DNA of 64,000 nt from Thioalkalivibrio sp. XN279. Lineage in GTDB: Bacteria; Pseudomonadota; Gammaproteobacteria; Steroidobacterales; XN24. The first letter of the stretch is position 1, and each line of letters starts with the position of its first letter. Location of the stretch: positions 210,555 to 274,554 of the forward strand of contig NZ_JAANBD010000015.1 in NCBI RefSeq assembly GCF_011089885.1, given 5' to 3'. The translations under genes were made by a program, and so were the position numbers. Under the pieces are notes generated by a model that saw only the letters and a list, made by a program, of their open reading frames with translations, was not told the origin of the DNA and did no database searches. This document shows, in pieces, positions 1 to 9,488 of the stretch.

Positions 1-71
1 AGTCCCGCGCGCCAGTAGCCGAAGGGCAGGTTCGCGAGCCAGACCAGCAGGAGCGCCAGCGCCAGGTTCAA
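1..71 (-). CDS. Membrane protein, 5' partial (runs off left edge)
   Basis: A leftward frame opens at a TTG (69-71) and continues to the window edge without a stop. Its first residues, (M)NLALALLLVWLANLPFGYW, form a hydrophobic membrane segment. A GGAG (80-83 on the plus strand, read in reverse) lies 8 nt before the TTG. It follows the upstream SDR stop by 28 nt on the same strand, so it is probably the last visible member of that operon. Only 23 codons are visible, so no function can be given. A start outside the best ATG usage lowers confidence. Confidence 0.5.
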   Translation of the reverse strand, partial: MNLALALLLVWLANLPFGYWRAG

Positions 72-99
72 GGGACCGTCTCCGCCGTTCCGCCAGGCC

Positions 100-864
100 T
101 CAGGTGAGCAGGCCGCCGTCGACCGGCAGGCAGGCGCCGGTGATGTAGGAGGCGGCGTCCGAGGCGAGGAACAGGATGGCCGGCGCGATCTCCTCCGGCT
201 GCGCCACCCGGTTCATCGGGATCAGCGGCAGGATCATGTTGAGGATGCGCTCGTTGCCGATCAGCGCCGAGGCGAACTTGGTGTCGGTCAGCCCGGGCAG
301 CACGGCGTTGACGCGCACGCCCCACGGCGCGCATTCCTTGGCGAAGGCCCGGGTCATGGAGATGACCGCTGCCTTGGTGACGGAGTAGATCCCCTGGCCA
401 GGACCCGGGCGCTCGCCGTTGATGGACGAGGTGTTGACGATGGCGCCGCCCCCGTTCTGCTTCATCAGCAGCGCCGCTTTCTGCGACATGACGAAGTAGC
501 CGCGTATGTTCACGTCCACCGTTTTCTCGATCATGGACACAGGGGTCTCGGTGATGTGGCCGAAGTGCGGATTGGTGGCGGCGTTGTTGACCAGGATGTC
601 GAGGCGGCCATGGGCGCCCTCGATCTGGGCGAAGGCGGCCTCGATGGCATCGGGCTCGCCCACGTGGCAGGCCATGGGCGTGGCCTGGCCGCCGGCGGCG
701 CAGATGGACTCGGCGACGGCCTCCACGCTCTCGTGCTTGCGCGAGCTGACGATGACGTGAGCGCCGTGTTGCGCCAGCAGGCGGGCCGTGGCTTCGCCAA
801 TGCCGCGCGAGGCGCCGGTGACCAGGGCCACGCGGCCGTAGAGATTGAACAGTGCATCGCTCAT
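100..864 (-). CDS. SDR family NAD(P)-dependent oxidoreductase
   Basis: This is a 254-residue classical short-chain dehydrogenase. The cofactor motif TGASRGIG is at residues 16-23, NNAA at about 93-96, the catalytic serine in NTSS near 147, and Tyr160-x3-Lys164 in IYSVTKAA. The ATG at 864 is preferred over an upstream in-frame start because AAGGAGACC lies just before it. The gene begins 10 nt after the phosphotransferase gene ends and belongs to the 3875-to-1 operon. The substrate is unknown. The neighbours suggest oxidation or reduction of a hydroxyacyl-CoA or a related alcohol/ketone, which is inference from context only. Confidence 0.9.
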   Translation of the reverse strand: MSDALFNLYGRVALVTGASRGIGEATARLLAQHGAHVIVSSRKHESVEAVAESICAAGGQATPMACHVGEPDAIEAAFAQIEGAHGRLDILVNNAATNPHFGHITETPVSMIEKTVDVNIRGYFVMSQKAALLMKQNGGGAIVNTSSINGERPGPGQGIYSVTKAAVISMTRAFAKECAPWGVRVNAVLPGLTDTKFASALIGNERILNMILPLIPMNRVAQPEEIAPAILFLASDAASYITGACLPVDGGLLT

Positions 865-874
865 CAGGGTCTCC

Positions 875-1957
875 TTAAAACCGTGTCTTGCCTGCCGCGA
901 CGGCCTCGGCGCTGCGCGAAAGCACCGTGCAGAACTGCCCGAAGGGGGCAAAGCGCGGATTTTTCGTCTGGCCCAGCACGAAGCGGTAGTAGATCTGCTG
1001 CACGATCACGGCGAGGCGGAACAGGCCGTATACATAGTAGAAATCGAAGCGCGCCGGCGCGAGACCGGTGCGCTCGCAGTAATAGTCCACCAGCTCGGCG
1101 CGGCGCATCATGCCGGGCAGGTGGGTGGGCAGCATGCGGATCTGCTGCAGGGGTTCCGGGTCATCCGCCTGCACCCAGTAGGCCAGCGAAGCGCCGAGGT
1201 CCATGAAGGGGTCGCCGAGGGTGGCCATCTCCCAGTCCAGCACGCCCACGATGCGCCAGCCGTCCGGCCCGGGGCGCAGCACCACGTTGTCGAACTTGTA
1301 ATCGTTGTGGATCAGCGCCGCGCGCCCGGACTCCGCCGGCTGGTTCGCCTCCAGCCAGTGCATCAGCGTCTCGTTGTCGGGCACGTCGTCGGTACGCGCC
1401 GCGCGGTAGCGCTGCGACCAGCCGCTCACCTGGCGCGCCACGTAGCCCTCCGGATGGCCCATCTCGCCCAGTCCGGCGGCGGCGTAGTCCACCTCGTGCA
1501 GCTCGGCCTGCACGTCGACCAGGTTGCGGCAAAGTGCCGTGGCCTGTGTGGGGGACAGCGACATGTCTGCCGGCAGGTCGCGCCGCAGGATGCGGCCCTT
1601 GAGCCGTTCCATGAGGTAGAACTCCTCGCCCAGTACCTCGCGGTCGGCGCAGAACAGCAGCGTGCGCGGCGCATAGGGGAAGGCGCCGCTGATGCGCGAC
1701 AGGATGCGGTACTCCCGGCCCATGTCGTGGGCGCTGCGCGCCTTGGTGCCGAAGGGCGGGCGCCGCAGCACCCACTCGCGGCTGCCGGCGCGCACGAGGT
1801 AGGTCAGGTTGGAGGCGCCGCCCGGGAACTGGCTGATCTCCACCGCGCTGTCGAAGCCGGGCAGGGCGCGCGCCAGGAAGCCGGCCACCACCGCGGGATC
1901 GAGTGCCTCGCCCGCGCGCTGCGGGCGCGCCTCTTCCGGCAGCGCCGTCTCGCTCAT
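875..1957 (-). CDS. ACAD10/11-type phosphotransferase (APH/kinase-like fold)
   Basis: The 360-residue protein has the aminoglycoside-phosphotransferase fold: an N-terminal QFPGGASNLTYLV loop, the catalytic loop LIHNDYKFDNVVL (HxDxxxxN) and the metal-binding region VLDWEMATLGDP. Proteins of this type are acyl-CoA or hydroxyacyl-CoA kinases rather than resistance enzymes: the same domain is fused to an acyl-CoA dehydrogenase in ACAD10/ACAD11, and in LvaA it phosphorylates 4-hydroxyacyl-CoA. Its ATG overlaps the dehydrogenase stop (ATGA at 1954-1957), which implies translational coupling. I infer that it phosphorylates a hydroxyacyl-CoA for the adjacent dehydrogenase; the chain length is unknown. 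Confidence 0.85.
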   Translation of the reverse strand: MSETALPEEARPQRAGEALDPAVVAGFLARALPGFDSAVEISQFPGGASNLTYLVRAGSREWVLRRPPFGTKARSAHDMGREYRILSRISGAFPYAPRTLLFCADREVLGEEFYLMERLKGRILRRDLPADMSLSPTQATALCRNLVDVQAELHEVDYAAAGLGEMGHPEGYVARQVSGWSQRYRAARTDDVPDNETLMHWLEANQPAESGRAALIHNDYKFDNVVLRPGPDGWRIVGVLDWEMATLGDPFMDLGASLAYWVQADDPEPLQQIRMLPTHLPGMMRRAELVDYYCERTGLAPARFDFYYVYGLFRLAVIVQQIYYRFVLGQTKNPRFAPFGQFCTVLSRSAEAVAAGKTRF

Positions 1958-3150
1958 CGTTCCGCCGCGGCCTTGAACAGGCGGCGCGCCACCGCCATGC
2001 GGTGGACCTCGTCCGGGCCGTCGTAGATGCGCGCGGCGCGCTCCTCGCGATAGAAGAAAGCGAGGATGCGGTCGTCGGTGACGCCGAGCCCGCCGTGCGC
2101 CTGCAGGGCGCGATCCACCACCCGCTGCATCACGTTGGCGGTGTAGTACTTGATCATGGAGACCCGCTCGCGCGCGGCGCGGAAACCTTCCTGTTCGATG
2201 GTCCAGGCCGTCATGAGCACCAGCGCGCGCGCCGCCTCGATCTCGGCAGCCGACTCGGCAACCCAGTCCTGCACTGCGCCCATCTTGGCCAGCGGCAGCC
2301 CCGGCTTGATCTCGCGCTTGAGGGTGTGGCGCAGCATCTCGTCCAGCGCGCGGCGACAGATCCCGAGCCAGCGCATGCAGTGGTGGATGCGCCCGGGCCC
2401 GAGCCGCTCCTGCGCCATGGCGAAGCCGGCGCCGGCTTCGCCCAGCAGGTTCGTCGCCGGCACACGCACGTTTTCCAGGCGCACCTGGCCGTGGCTGAAG
2501 AAGCCGCGGCCGGGATGGCCCATCACCGGGATGTTGCGCACCAGCTGCACGCCGGGCCGCTCCATTTCCACCAGGATCATGCTGGCGCGCCGGTACTTGT
2601 CGGCCTCCGGGTCGGTCACGGCCATGCAGATACCGAACGCAGCCCCGTCGGCTGCAGTAGCGAACCACTTGTGGCCGTTGATGACGAACTCGTCGCCGTC
2701 GCGCACCGCCGTGGTGCCCATCTCGGTGGGATTGGAGCCGGCGAACTCCGGCTCGGTCATGAGGAAACAGCTGCGCACCTCGCCCGCGGCGAGCGGCACG
2801 AGGAAGCGCTCGCGCTGCGCCGGCGTGCCGTGCGCCACCAGCAGTTCGGCGTTGCCCGCGTCCGGCGCCTGGCAGCCGAAGACGAGGTGGCCCAGCGGGC
2901 TACGCCCGAGCATCTCCGACAACAGGCCGAGCACCACCAGGCCCTCGCCGCTGCCGCCCTCGTGCGGGGACAGGTTGGGGGCCCACCAGCCGCGGGCCTT
3001 GACCTCCGCGCGGCATTCCGCCACGGCTGCATCCAGCGCTTCCCACTGCCCCTCGAGCAGCAGCGACTCGAGCGGCTGCACGCGCTCGATGACGAATGCA
3101 CGCACGGCCTCGAGACGGGCGGAGAGTTCCTGGGAGATGCTGAAGTCCAT
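1954..3150 (-). CDS. Acyl-CoA dehydrogenase family protein (ACAD10/11 or LvaC-like)
   Basis: This is a 398-residue flavoprotein of the acyl-CoA dehydrogenase fold. The FAD/substrate region FLMTEPEFAGSNPTEM is in the middle domain, and the C-terminal part carries QAHGGLGVTDDRI and IYDGPDEVH, a signature of the ACAD10/11 branch. The start at 3150 lies 5 nt after the phosphatase stop. Its stop overlaps the phosphotransferase start by 4 nt. In the mammalian fusion proteins and the levulinate (Lva) pathway this partner removes phosphate from 4-phosphoacyl-CoA to give an enoyl-CoA. A conventional alpha,beta-dehydrogenase role cannot be excluded. Confidence 0.9.
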   Translation of the reverse strand: MDFSISQELSARLEAVRAFVIERVQPLESLLLEGQWEALDAAVAECRAEVKARGWWAPNLSPHEGGSGEGLVVLGLLSEMLGRSPLGHLVFGCQAPDAGNAELLVAHGTPAQRERFLVPLAAGEVRSCFLMTEPEFAGSNPTEMGTTAVRDGDEFVINGHKWFATAADGAAFGICMAVTDPEADKYRRASMILVEMERPGVQLVRNIPVMGHPGRGFFSHGQVRLENVRVPATNLLGEAGAGFAMAQERLGPGRIHHCMRWLGICRRALDEMLRHTLKREIKPGLPLAKMGAVQDWVAESAAEIEAARALVLMTAWTIEQEGFRAARERVSMIKYYTANVMQRVVDRALQAHGGLGVTDDRILAFFYREERAARIYDGPDEVHRMAVARRLFKAAAER

Positions 3151-3155
3151 GGCGA

Positions 3156-3875
3156 CTACCTGAAGGTGACGAGTTCGCGGCCGCCCGCGAGTTCGAGGTG
3201 GGCGACGTTGTTGAAGCCGAGCAGCAGCGCATCCTCGTGGCGCTGCGAGCGACCGTAGTAAAGCTGCGTGACGGAAGCATTGTAAATGCTCCAGTTCATC
3301 GACAGGGTGCGCTTGTTGGACAGCCCCAGCACGGCGCGCAGCGCGGCGGCGATGGCGCCGCCCGAGGTCACGATGCCGATGTGCGCCTTGGGGCCGTGCG
3401 CGGCCAGCGCGTCGCTGAGGCCCTGTCCCACGCCGCGGCAGAAGTCGCGCCAGTCTCCCAGCCCCTCCTGCTCGTGCGGCAGGTTGTCCATCCACGCCTT
3501 GAGCATGAAGCGGAAGGCGAACTCGAACAGCTTGGGATCCGACACCACGTCCGCGCGCGTGATACCGCGCGGCTCGCCCACGCGCTCCATGAACAGCGGC
3601 AGGTAGGCGCGGATCACGGCGACGTGGTCGTATTCGTTGAACGCCTCGTGCACGGCGTCGGGCGGCGCGCGCTTGCCCAGCACCTCGAGGATGGCGGTGC
3701 CGGTGTCGCGCTGCCGGCGCATCGAGCCGCTGAGCAGCGCGTCCAGCGGCGTGCGGCTGCGCTGCAGGTGGCTGCCGAGCGCATTGGCCTGGCGGCGACC
3801 CAGCGCGGAGAGCTGGTCGTAGTCCTTTTTCCCAAAGGACGCCTGGCCGTGTCGAATCAGGTGGATAACCGCCAT
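3156..3875 (-). CDS. Histidine phosphatase family protein (phosphoglycerate-mutase fold)
   Basis: The 239-residue protein starts MAVIHLIRHGQASFG, with the RHG phosphohistidine motif at residues 8-10. A second conserved site, VTSGGAIAA, is the form seen in PhoE-like branches where the usual SHG is altered. The start at 3875 is chosen because the catalytic motif then begins 8 residues in, as is usual. It is the first gene of the minus-strand operon. A phosphatase next to a putative acyl-CoA kinase may clear or edit phosphorylated intermediates, but that is only suggested by position. Confidence 0.88.
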   Translation of the reverse strand: MAVIHLIRHGQASFGKKDYDQLSALGRRQANALGSHLQRSRTPLDALLSGSMRRQRDTGTAILEVLGKRAPPDAVHEAFNEYDHVAVIRAYLPLFMERVGEPRGITRADVVSDPKLFEFAFRFMLKAWMDNLPHEQEGLGDWRDFCRGVGQGLSDALAAHGPKAHIGIVTSGGAIAAALRAVLGLSNKRTLSMNWSIYNASVTQLYYGRSQRHEDALLLGFNNVAHLELAGGRELVTFR

Positions 3876-4012
3876 GGATCGGGACAGTCTGCTTCGCTCC
3901 GGCGGGCGGGAAAGCCCCAAGCCCGATGTTCAGGTCAGTGCGCAAGGTCAACAATGCGCGCGGTCTCGTGCATTATGTGCCATTTGCCGGGCAGCGACAC
4001 GAGCCGCAGGTC

Positions 4013-4834
4013 ATGAAAAGAGAAAGAATCGTCATCACCGGAGGCGGCAGCGGCCTCGGGCGCGCGCTGGCGCTGGAGTACGCGCGGGCAGGCTGGCGCG
4101 TCGCCGTGCTGGATCGCAATCGCGCCGCCGCCGAGAGCGTGGCTTCCGAGGTCGAGGCGGCGGGCGGGAAGTCGCTGGCGCTGGCCTGCGACGTCACCGA
4201 CCCGGACGCGGTAGGCCATGCCGCCACCGCTATCGGGCGCGGCTGGCACGGCCTCGACGTGCTGGTGAACAACGCCGGCATCGCGGGATCGGGCACGGTG
4301 GCGGACACGCCCGCCGAAGACTGGCGCCGCATCATGGAGGTGAACTTCTTCGGCGTGGTCACCACCAGCCGCGCCTTCCTGCCGACCATGATCCGCGCCG
4401 GCTCCGGGCATGTGGTCAATATCGCCTCGGCGGCGGGCTTCGTCTCGGCGCCCGGCATGGCGGCCTACAATGCTTCCAAGGCGGCGGTCATCTCCCTTTC
4501 CGAGTCCATGCGCGTCGAGCTGTCCGCCCACCGCATCGGCGTCAGCGTCGCCTGCCCCTCCTTTTTCCGCACCAACCTGCTGGAGGAATTCAGCGGCAGC
4601 GAGGCGTCCCGGCAGTACGCGCTGAAGCTGATGGAGAAATCGCCCATCAGCGCGGACGACGTGGCACGCTTCATCCGCCGCGGCGTGCGCAAGAAGGAGT
4701 TCATGCTGGTCCCGCATGCCGAAGCGCGGCGCATACTGCTGCTGAAGCGCTACGCGCCGGACCTGTTCTTCACTGCCGTGCGCAAGGGCGCGGCGAAATT
4801 CCTCGAGGCCCAGGCAAAGAGCAAGCGCACATGA
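4013..4834 (+). CDS. SDR family NAD(P)-dependent oxidoreductase
   Basis: This is a 273-residue short-chain dehydrogenase. It has TGGGSGLG near the N-terminus, NNAG at about residues 86-89, and the catalytic YNASK in MAAYNASKAAV. The ATG at 4013 puts the Rossmann motif at the standard distance; longer in-frame starts would add a non-conserved leader. The C-terminal basic extension (LFFTAVRKGAAKFLEAQ) is longer than in minimal SDRs. Its stop overlaps the next start (ATGA, 4831-4834). It is the first gene of a plus-strand operon divergent from the histidine phosphatase. The substrate is unknown. Confidence 0.88.
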   Translation: MKRERIVITGGGSGLGRALALEYARAGWRVAVLDRNRAAAESVASEVEAAGGKSLALACDVTDPDAVGHAATAIGRGWHGLDVLVNNAGIAGSGTVADTPAEDWRRIMEVNFFGVVTTSRAFLPTMIRAGSGHVVNIASAAGFVSAPGMAAYNASKAAVISLSESMRVELSAHRIGVSVACPSFFRTNLLEEFSGSEASRQYALKLMEKSPISADDVARFIRRGVRKKEFMLVPHAEARRILLLKRYAPDLFFTAVRKGAAKFLEAQAKSKRT

Positions 4835-5901
4835 ACAAGCCATGGATGATCTACGGCGCCAACGGATACACCGGCGAGCTGATCGCGCGCGAGGCGGTGC
4901 GGCGCGGGCACGCGCCGCTGCTGGCCGGGCGCAACGAAGAGAAAGTCGCGGCCCTGGCCGGCGAGCTGGGGCTCGAGCACCGCTGTTTCGCGCTCGAGGC
5001 GCCGGGCGCGGTGGATCGCGGGCTCGCGGGCATGGCCCTGGTCATCCATTGTGCCGGTCCGTTCTCCGCCACCGCGCGGCCCATGATGGACGGCTGCATC
5101 CGCAACGGCGTGCATTACCTCGACATCACCGGCGAGATCGCCGTCTTCGAGCTGGCGCACCAGCTGCATGAGCGCGCCCGCCAGGCCGGCGTGTTGCTGT
5201 GTCCGGGCGTGGGCTTCGACGTGGTCCCCACGGACTGTCTCGCCGCCACCCTCAAGGAGGCCCTGCCCGGCGCGCGACGCCTCGCGCTGGGCTTCGATTC
5301 CCGCGGCGGCATGAGCCCCGGCACGGCGCGGACTTCGGTCGAGGGCCTGGCCCAGGGCGGCCGCATCCGGCGCGAAGGCAAGCTCGTGCCGGTGCCGCTG
5401 GCGTGGCGCACGCGCCGCATCGATTTCGGCGACGGCGAGAAGCTCGCCATGACCATTCCCTGGGGCGACATCGCCACGGCCTGGTATTCCACCGGCATAC
5501 CGGACATCGAGGTCTACCTGCCGGCACCGCCGAAGCTGGTCGCGCGGCTGCGGCGGTTGAACTGGATCCGGCCGCTGCTCGGCCTGGGCTTCGTGCAGGC
5601 TTGGCTCAAGGGCAAAGTCGACCGCAGCGTGCGCGGGCCTGACGCCGACAAGCGCGCCCGCACCCCGACTTCCGTCTGGGGCGAGGTGACGGACGGCCAG
5701 GGCCGGGTGGTCAGCGGGCGCGTCCGCGTGGCCAACGGCTACGACGTCACCGTGCACGCTTCTCTGGGCATCGCGGAGCGCGTCCTGGAGATGCGCCGGG
5801 TGGTCGGCCACCTGACGCCCGCGCAACTCGTCGGCAAGGATTTCGTCGAGCAGTTGCCCGGTTCCACGCCGATCCAGGTCGAGGGCCAGGGTGACGACTG
5901 A
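4831..5901 (+). CDS. Saccharopine dehydrogenase family protein / trans-acting enoyl reductase-like
   Basis: The 356-residue protein opens MNKPWMIYGANGYTGELIA, with a Rossmann GANGYTG at residues 9-15 typical of the saccharopine-dehydrogenase/trans-acting enoyl reductase family, followed by the family segment HCAGPFSATARPMMDGCI. The start is translationally coupled (ATGA) to the SDR upstream, and the gene's end overlaps the GTG start of the hydrolase downstream by 11 nt. Members of this family reduce acyl or lipid intermediates, or are uncharacterised. The pairing with an SDR and an alpha/beta hydrolase points to lipid or ester metabolism, which is inferred. Confidence 0.85.
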   Translation: MNKPWMIYGANGYTGELIAREAVRRGHAPLLAGRNEEKVAALAGELGLEHRCFALEAPGAVDRGLAGMALVIHCAGPFSATARPMMDGCIRNGVHYLDITGEIAVFELAHQLHERARQAGVLLCPGVGFDVVPTDCLAATLKEALPGARRLALGFDSRGGMSPGTARTSVEGLAQGGRIRREGKLVPVPLAWRTRRIDFGDGEKLAMTIPWGDIATAWYSTGIPDIEVYLPAPPKLVARLRRLNWIRPLLGLGFVQAWLKGKVDRSVRGPDADKRARTPTSVWGEVTDGQGRVVSGRVRVANGYDVTVHASLGIAERVLEMRRVVGHLTPAQLVGKDFVEQLPGSTPIQVEGQGDD

Positions 5902-6892
5902 GGCGACGCGGGATTTCGCGCCGACCGGGCTGATCGCCAATCCCCACGTCCAGTCCATCCTGGTCAGCTCGCCCCTGCGCCGCGTGCTGCTGCGCCGGCG
6001 CGCTGCACCCGTGCTGGCCGCGAGCCGTAACCTGCTGCTGGATTGCGGGGAGGGCGTGCGCCTGCATGCCTGGCATGCGCCGCAACCCGGCGCCGGCGCA
6101 CGCGGCATCGCGATCCTGATCCACGGCTGGGAGGGCGCGGGCGACTCCTCCTACCTGTTGTCTGCGTCCATGAGCATGTACGCCGCAGGTTGGGACGTGG
6201 TGCGCCTGCACCTGCGCGATCATGGCCCGAGCCATCACCTCAACGAAGACCTGTTCCACTCCAACCGCATCCGCGAGGTCGTGGGCGGCGTCGCCCGCCT
6301 CGCCGAGCTGTTTCCGCAGCGGCCGTTCTGCCTCGGCGGCTTCTCGCTCGGCGGCAACTTCGCGCTGCGTGTCGCTGCGCGCGCACAGGCCGCCGGCATT
6401 CCGCTGGACCGGGTCATGGTCGTGTGCCCGGTGCTCGATCCTGCCAGCACGCTCGACGCCATGGAGCGTGGGCCGCGTGTGTATGAACGTTACTTCATGA
6501 TGAAGTGGCGTCGCTCCCTGCGCATCAAAGCGAAACTGTTTCCACAGCGCTACGACTTCGGCGACCTGAAGCGTTTCCGTGGCCTGCGCGACATGACCGA
6601 CGATTTCGTGTGCGACTACAGCGAGTACCCAGACCTGGCGAGCTACCTCGCGGGTTATGCTGTCACCGGCGACGCCCTCGCCGGCATCACGGCGCCGACC
6701 CTGCTGGTCGCGGCGCACGATGACCCGGTGATCCCGGCACGCGACCTGCCGCGCTTGGCACGGCCCGAGCCGTTGCAAATCATTGCCACCACCCGCGGCG
6801 GACACTGCGGCTTCCTGCCGTCCGCCTTCGGGCACAGCTGGATCGACGGCCTGATGCGCGAATGGTTCGGCGCGGCGGCCGCAGGCGCATGA
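5891..6892 (+). CDS. YheT-like alpha/beta hydrolase
   Basis: The 333-residue protein begins with a GTG at 5891 inside the preceding gene. It has an oxyanion-hole HGWEGAGDS segment, the nucleophile elbow GGFSLGGNFAL (GxSxG) and a late catalytic His in GGHCGF, matching the COG0429 (YheT) esterase group. Characteristic of the group is RDHGPSHHLNEDLFHSNR. Its stop overlaps the next ATG by 4 nt. It is probably a cytoplasmic esterase/acylhydrolase; the substrate is unknown. Confidence 0.87.
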   Translation: MTTEATRDFAPTGLIANPHVQSILVSSPLRRVLLRRRAAPVLAASRNLLLDCGEGVRLHAWHAPQPGAGARGIAILIHGWEGAGDSSYLLSASMSMYAAGWDVVRLHLRDHGPSHHLNEDLFHSNRIREVVGGVARLAELFPQRPFCLGGFSLGGNFALRVAARAQAAGIPLDRVMVVCPVLDPASTLDAMERGPRVYERYFMMKWRRSLRIKAKLFPQRYDFGDLKRFRGLRDMTDDFVCDYSEYPDLASYLAGYAVTGDALAGITAPTLLVAAHDDPVIPARDLPRLARPEPLQIIATTRGGHCGFLPSAFGHSWIDGLMREWFGAAAAGA

Positions 6893-7236
6893 TCCGCATC
6901 GCTCCGCTGCCGCTGGCGATCATCATGCTGGCCTCGATCTTCGCCGCGCGCGCCGCGCTGCGCCTGGCGCAAGCGGAGTTCTACGTGCTGCATTTCGCGG
7001 TGCTGGGCTGGCCGGCCTGGGCGGTCTGGGCCGTCTCCATTGCCGAGCTGGCCGGGGCGTTGCTGCTGTTGCAGCGGGCGACCTTCCCGGCCGGCGCCAT
7101 CCTGCTCGGGCTGGTGGCGGGCAGCTTCACGTTCGCCTACCTGCAGGCCGGCGCGCCGGTGGAGGCGCTCGGCCCGGGAGGCCTGCTGTTGGCGCTGGGC
7201 GGGATCGCCTTTCTCCGGCGGCTGCCCCGACACTGA
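6889..7236 (+). CDS. Small DoxX-like membrane protein
   Basis: This 115-residue protein is almost entirely hydrophobic, with about four membrane segments and an ending of FLRRLPRH. The pattern (AARAALRLAQAEFYVLHFAV, then Ala/Leu-rich helices) resembles DoxX/SURF4-type small membrane proteins, but no diagnostic residue can be named. The ATG overlaps the hydrolase stop (6889-6892), so it is the last gene of the operon. The first hairpin element begins 7 nt after its stop. Confidence 0.7.
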   Translation: MIRIAPLPLAIIMLASIFAARAALRLAQAEFYVLHFAVLGWPAWAVWAVSIAELAGALLLLQRATFPAGAILLGLVAGSFTFAYLQAGAPVEALGPGGLLLALGGIAFLRRLPRH

Positions 7237-7243
7237 CCTGCCC

Positions 7244-7319
7244 GCGGCCGTGGCATTGCATGGTCCTTCTCGCTTGGAAGTCTTATGCCGCTCGAAGGAC
7301 CATGCAATACCCCGGCCGC
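7244..7319 (+). repeat. Conserved-loop hairpin element, copy 1
   Basis: Two 25-nt arms (7244-7268 and 7295-7319) are inverted repeats with 23 of 25 positions paired; the inner part TTGCATGGTCCTT / AAGGACCATGCAA is perfect. The 26-nt loop (7269-7294) holds CTCGCTTGGAAGTCTTATGC followed by CGCTCG. The loop core is identical in copy 2 while the stem differs. It lies just past the stop of the plus-strand operon, so it may also act as a 3' end, although no T-run follows. Confidence 0.85.
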
Positions 7320-7545
7320 TGCTGTGGAGATGCCCCCGACGCTCCTGGCGCAAGGTTGCACCGGATGGCGATGTCAGCGGGCTGACCCCGTGGTTGCGGC
7401 GGCAAGCCGCGCCAATCCCGGTGAGCGAGGACGGCGACCCGAGCCAGACGTGGTCGCGATTGTCCCGGGCCAGTTACCGAACCATCCCGTATCCGGCAGC
7501 GACCTGGTCGAAGTGCGTCCGGGCCTGTCCGCTGTAACCGTCGCA
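7320..7545. other. Non-coding spacer between hairpin copies 1 and 2
   Basis: These 226 nt between the two hairpins show no frame with a plausible start or family motif. A smaller GC-rich palindromic stretch, GCGGCGGCAAGCCGC, lies within it. The segment may be the body of a small repeat unit or the remnant of an older insertion. Confidence 0.4.
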
Positions 7546-7619
7546 GCGGCAGGGCATGACAGGGTCCAGCTCGCTTGGAAGTCTTATGCCGCTCACAGGA
7601 CCCTGTCATGCCCTGCCGC
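7546..7619 (+). repeat. Conserved-loop hairpin element, copy 2
   Basis: A perfect 22-bp inverted repeat (7546-7567 and 7598-7619), inner arm CATGACAGGGTCC against GGACCCTGTCATG, encloses a 30-nt loop (7568-7597). The 25-nt core CTCGCTTGGAAGTCTTATGC plus CGCTC at 7570-7594 is identical to copy 1 and in the same orientation. The stem sequence differs from copy 1 but is fully compensated. It sits 39 nt past the stop of the minus-strand ABC gene and could fold at the end of that transcript. Confidence 0.88.
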
Positions 7620-7658
7620 GGCCAGGTCTTACAGCCAACACGGCCCGGAAGCACGCGG

Positions 7659-9476
<1,818 letters not shown>

Positions 9477-9488
9477 GTGGGCGGCGGA

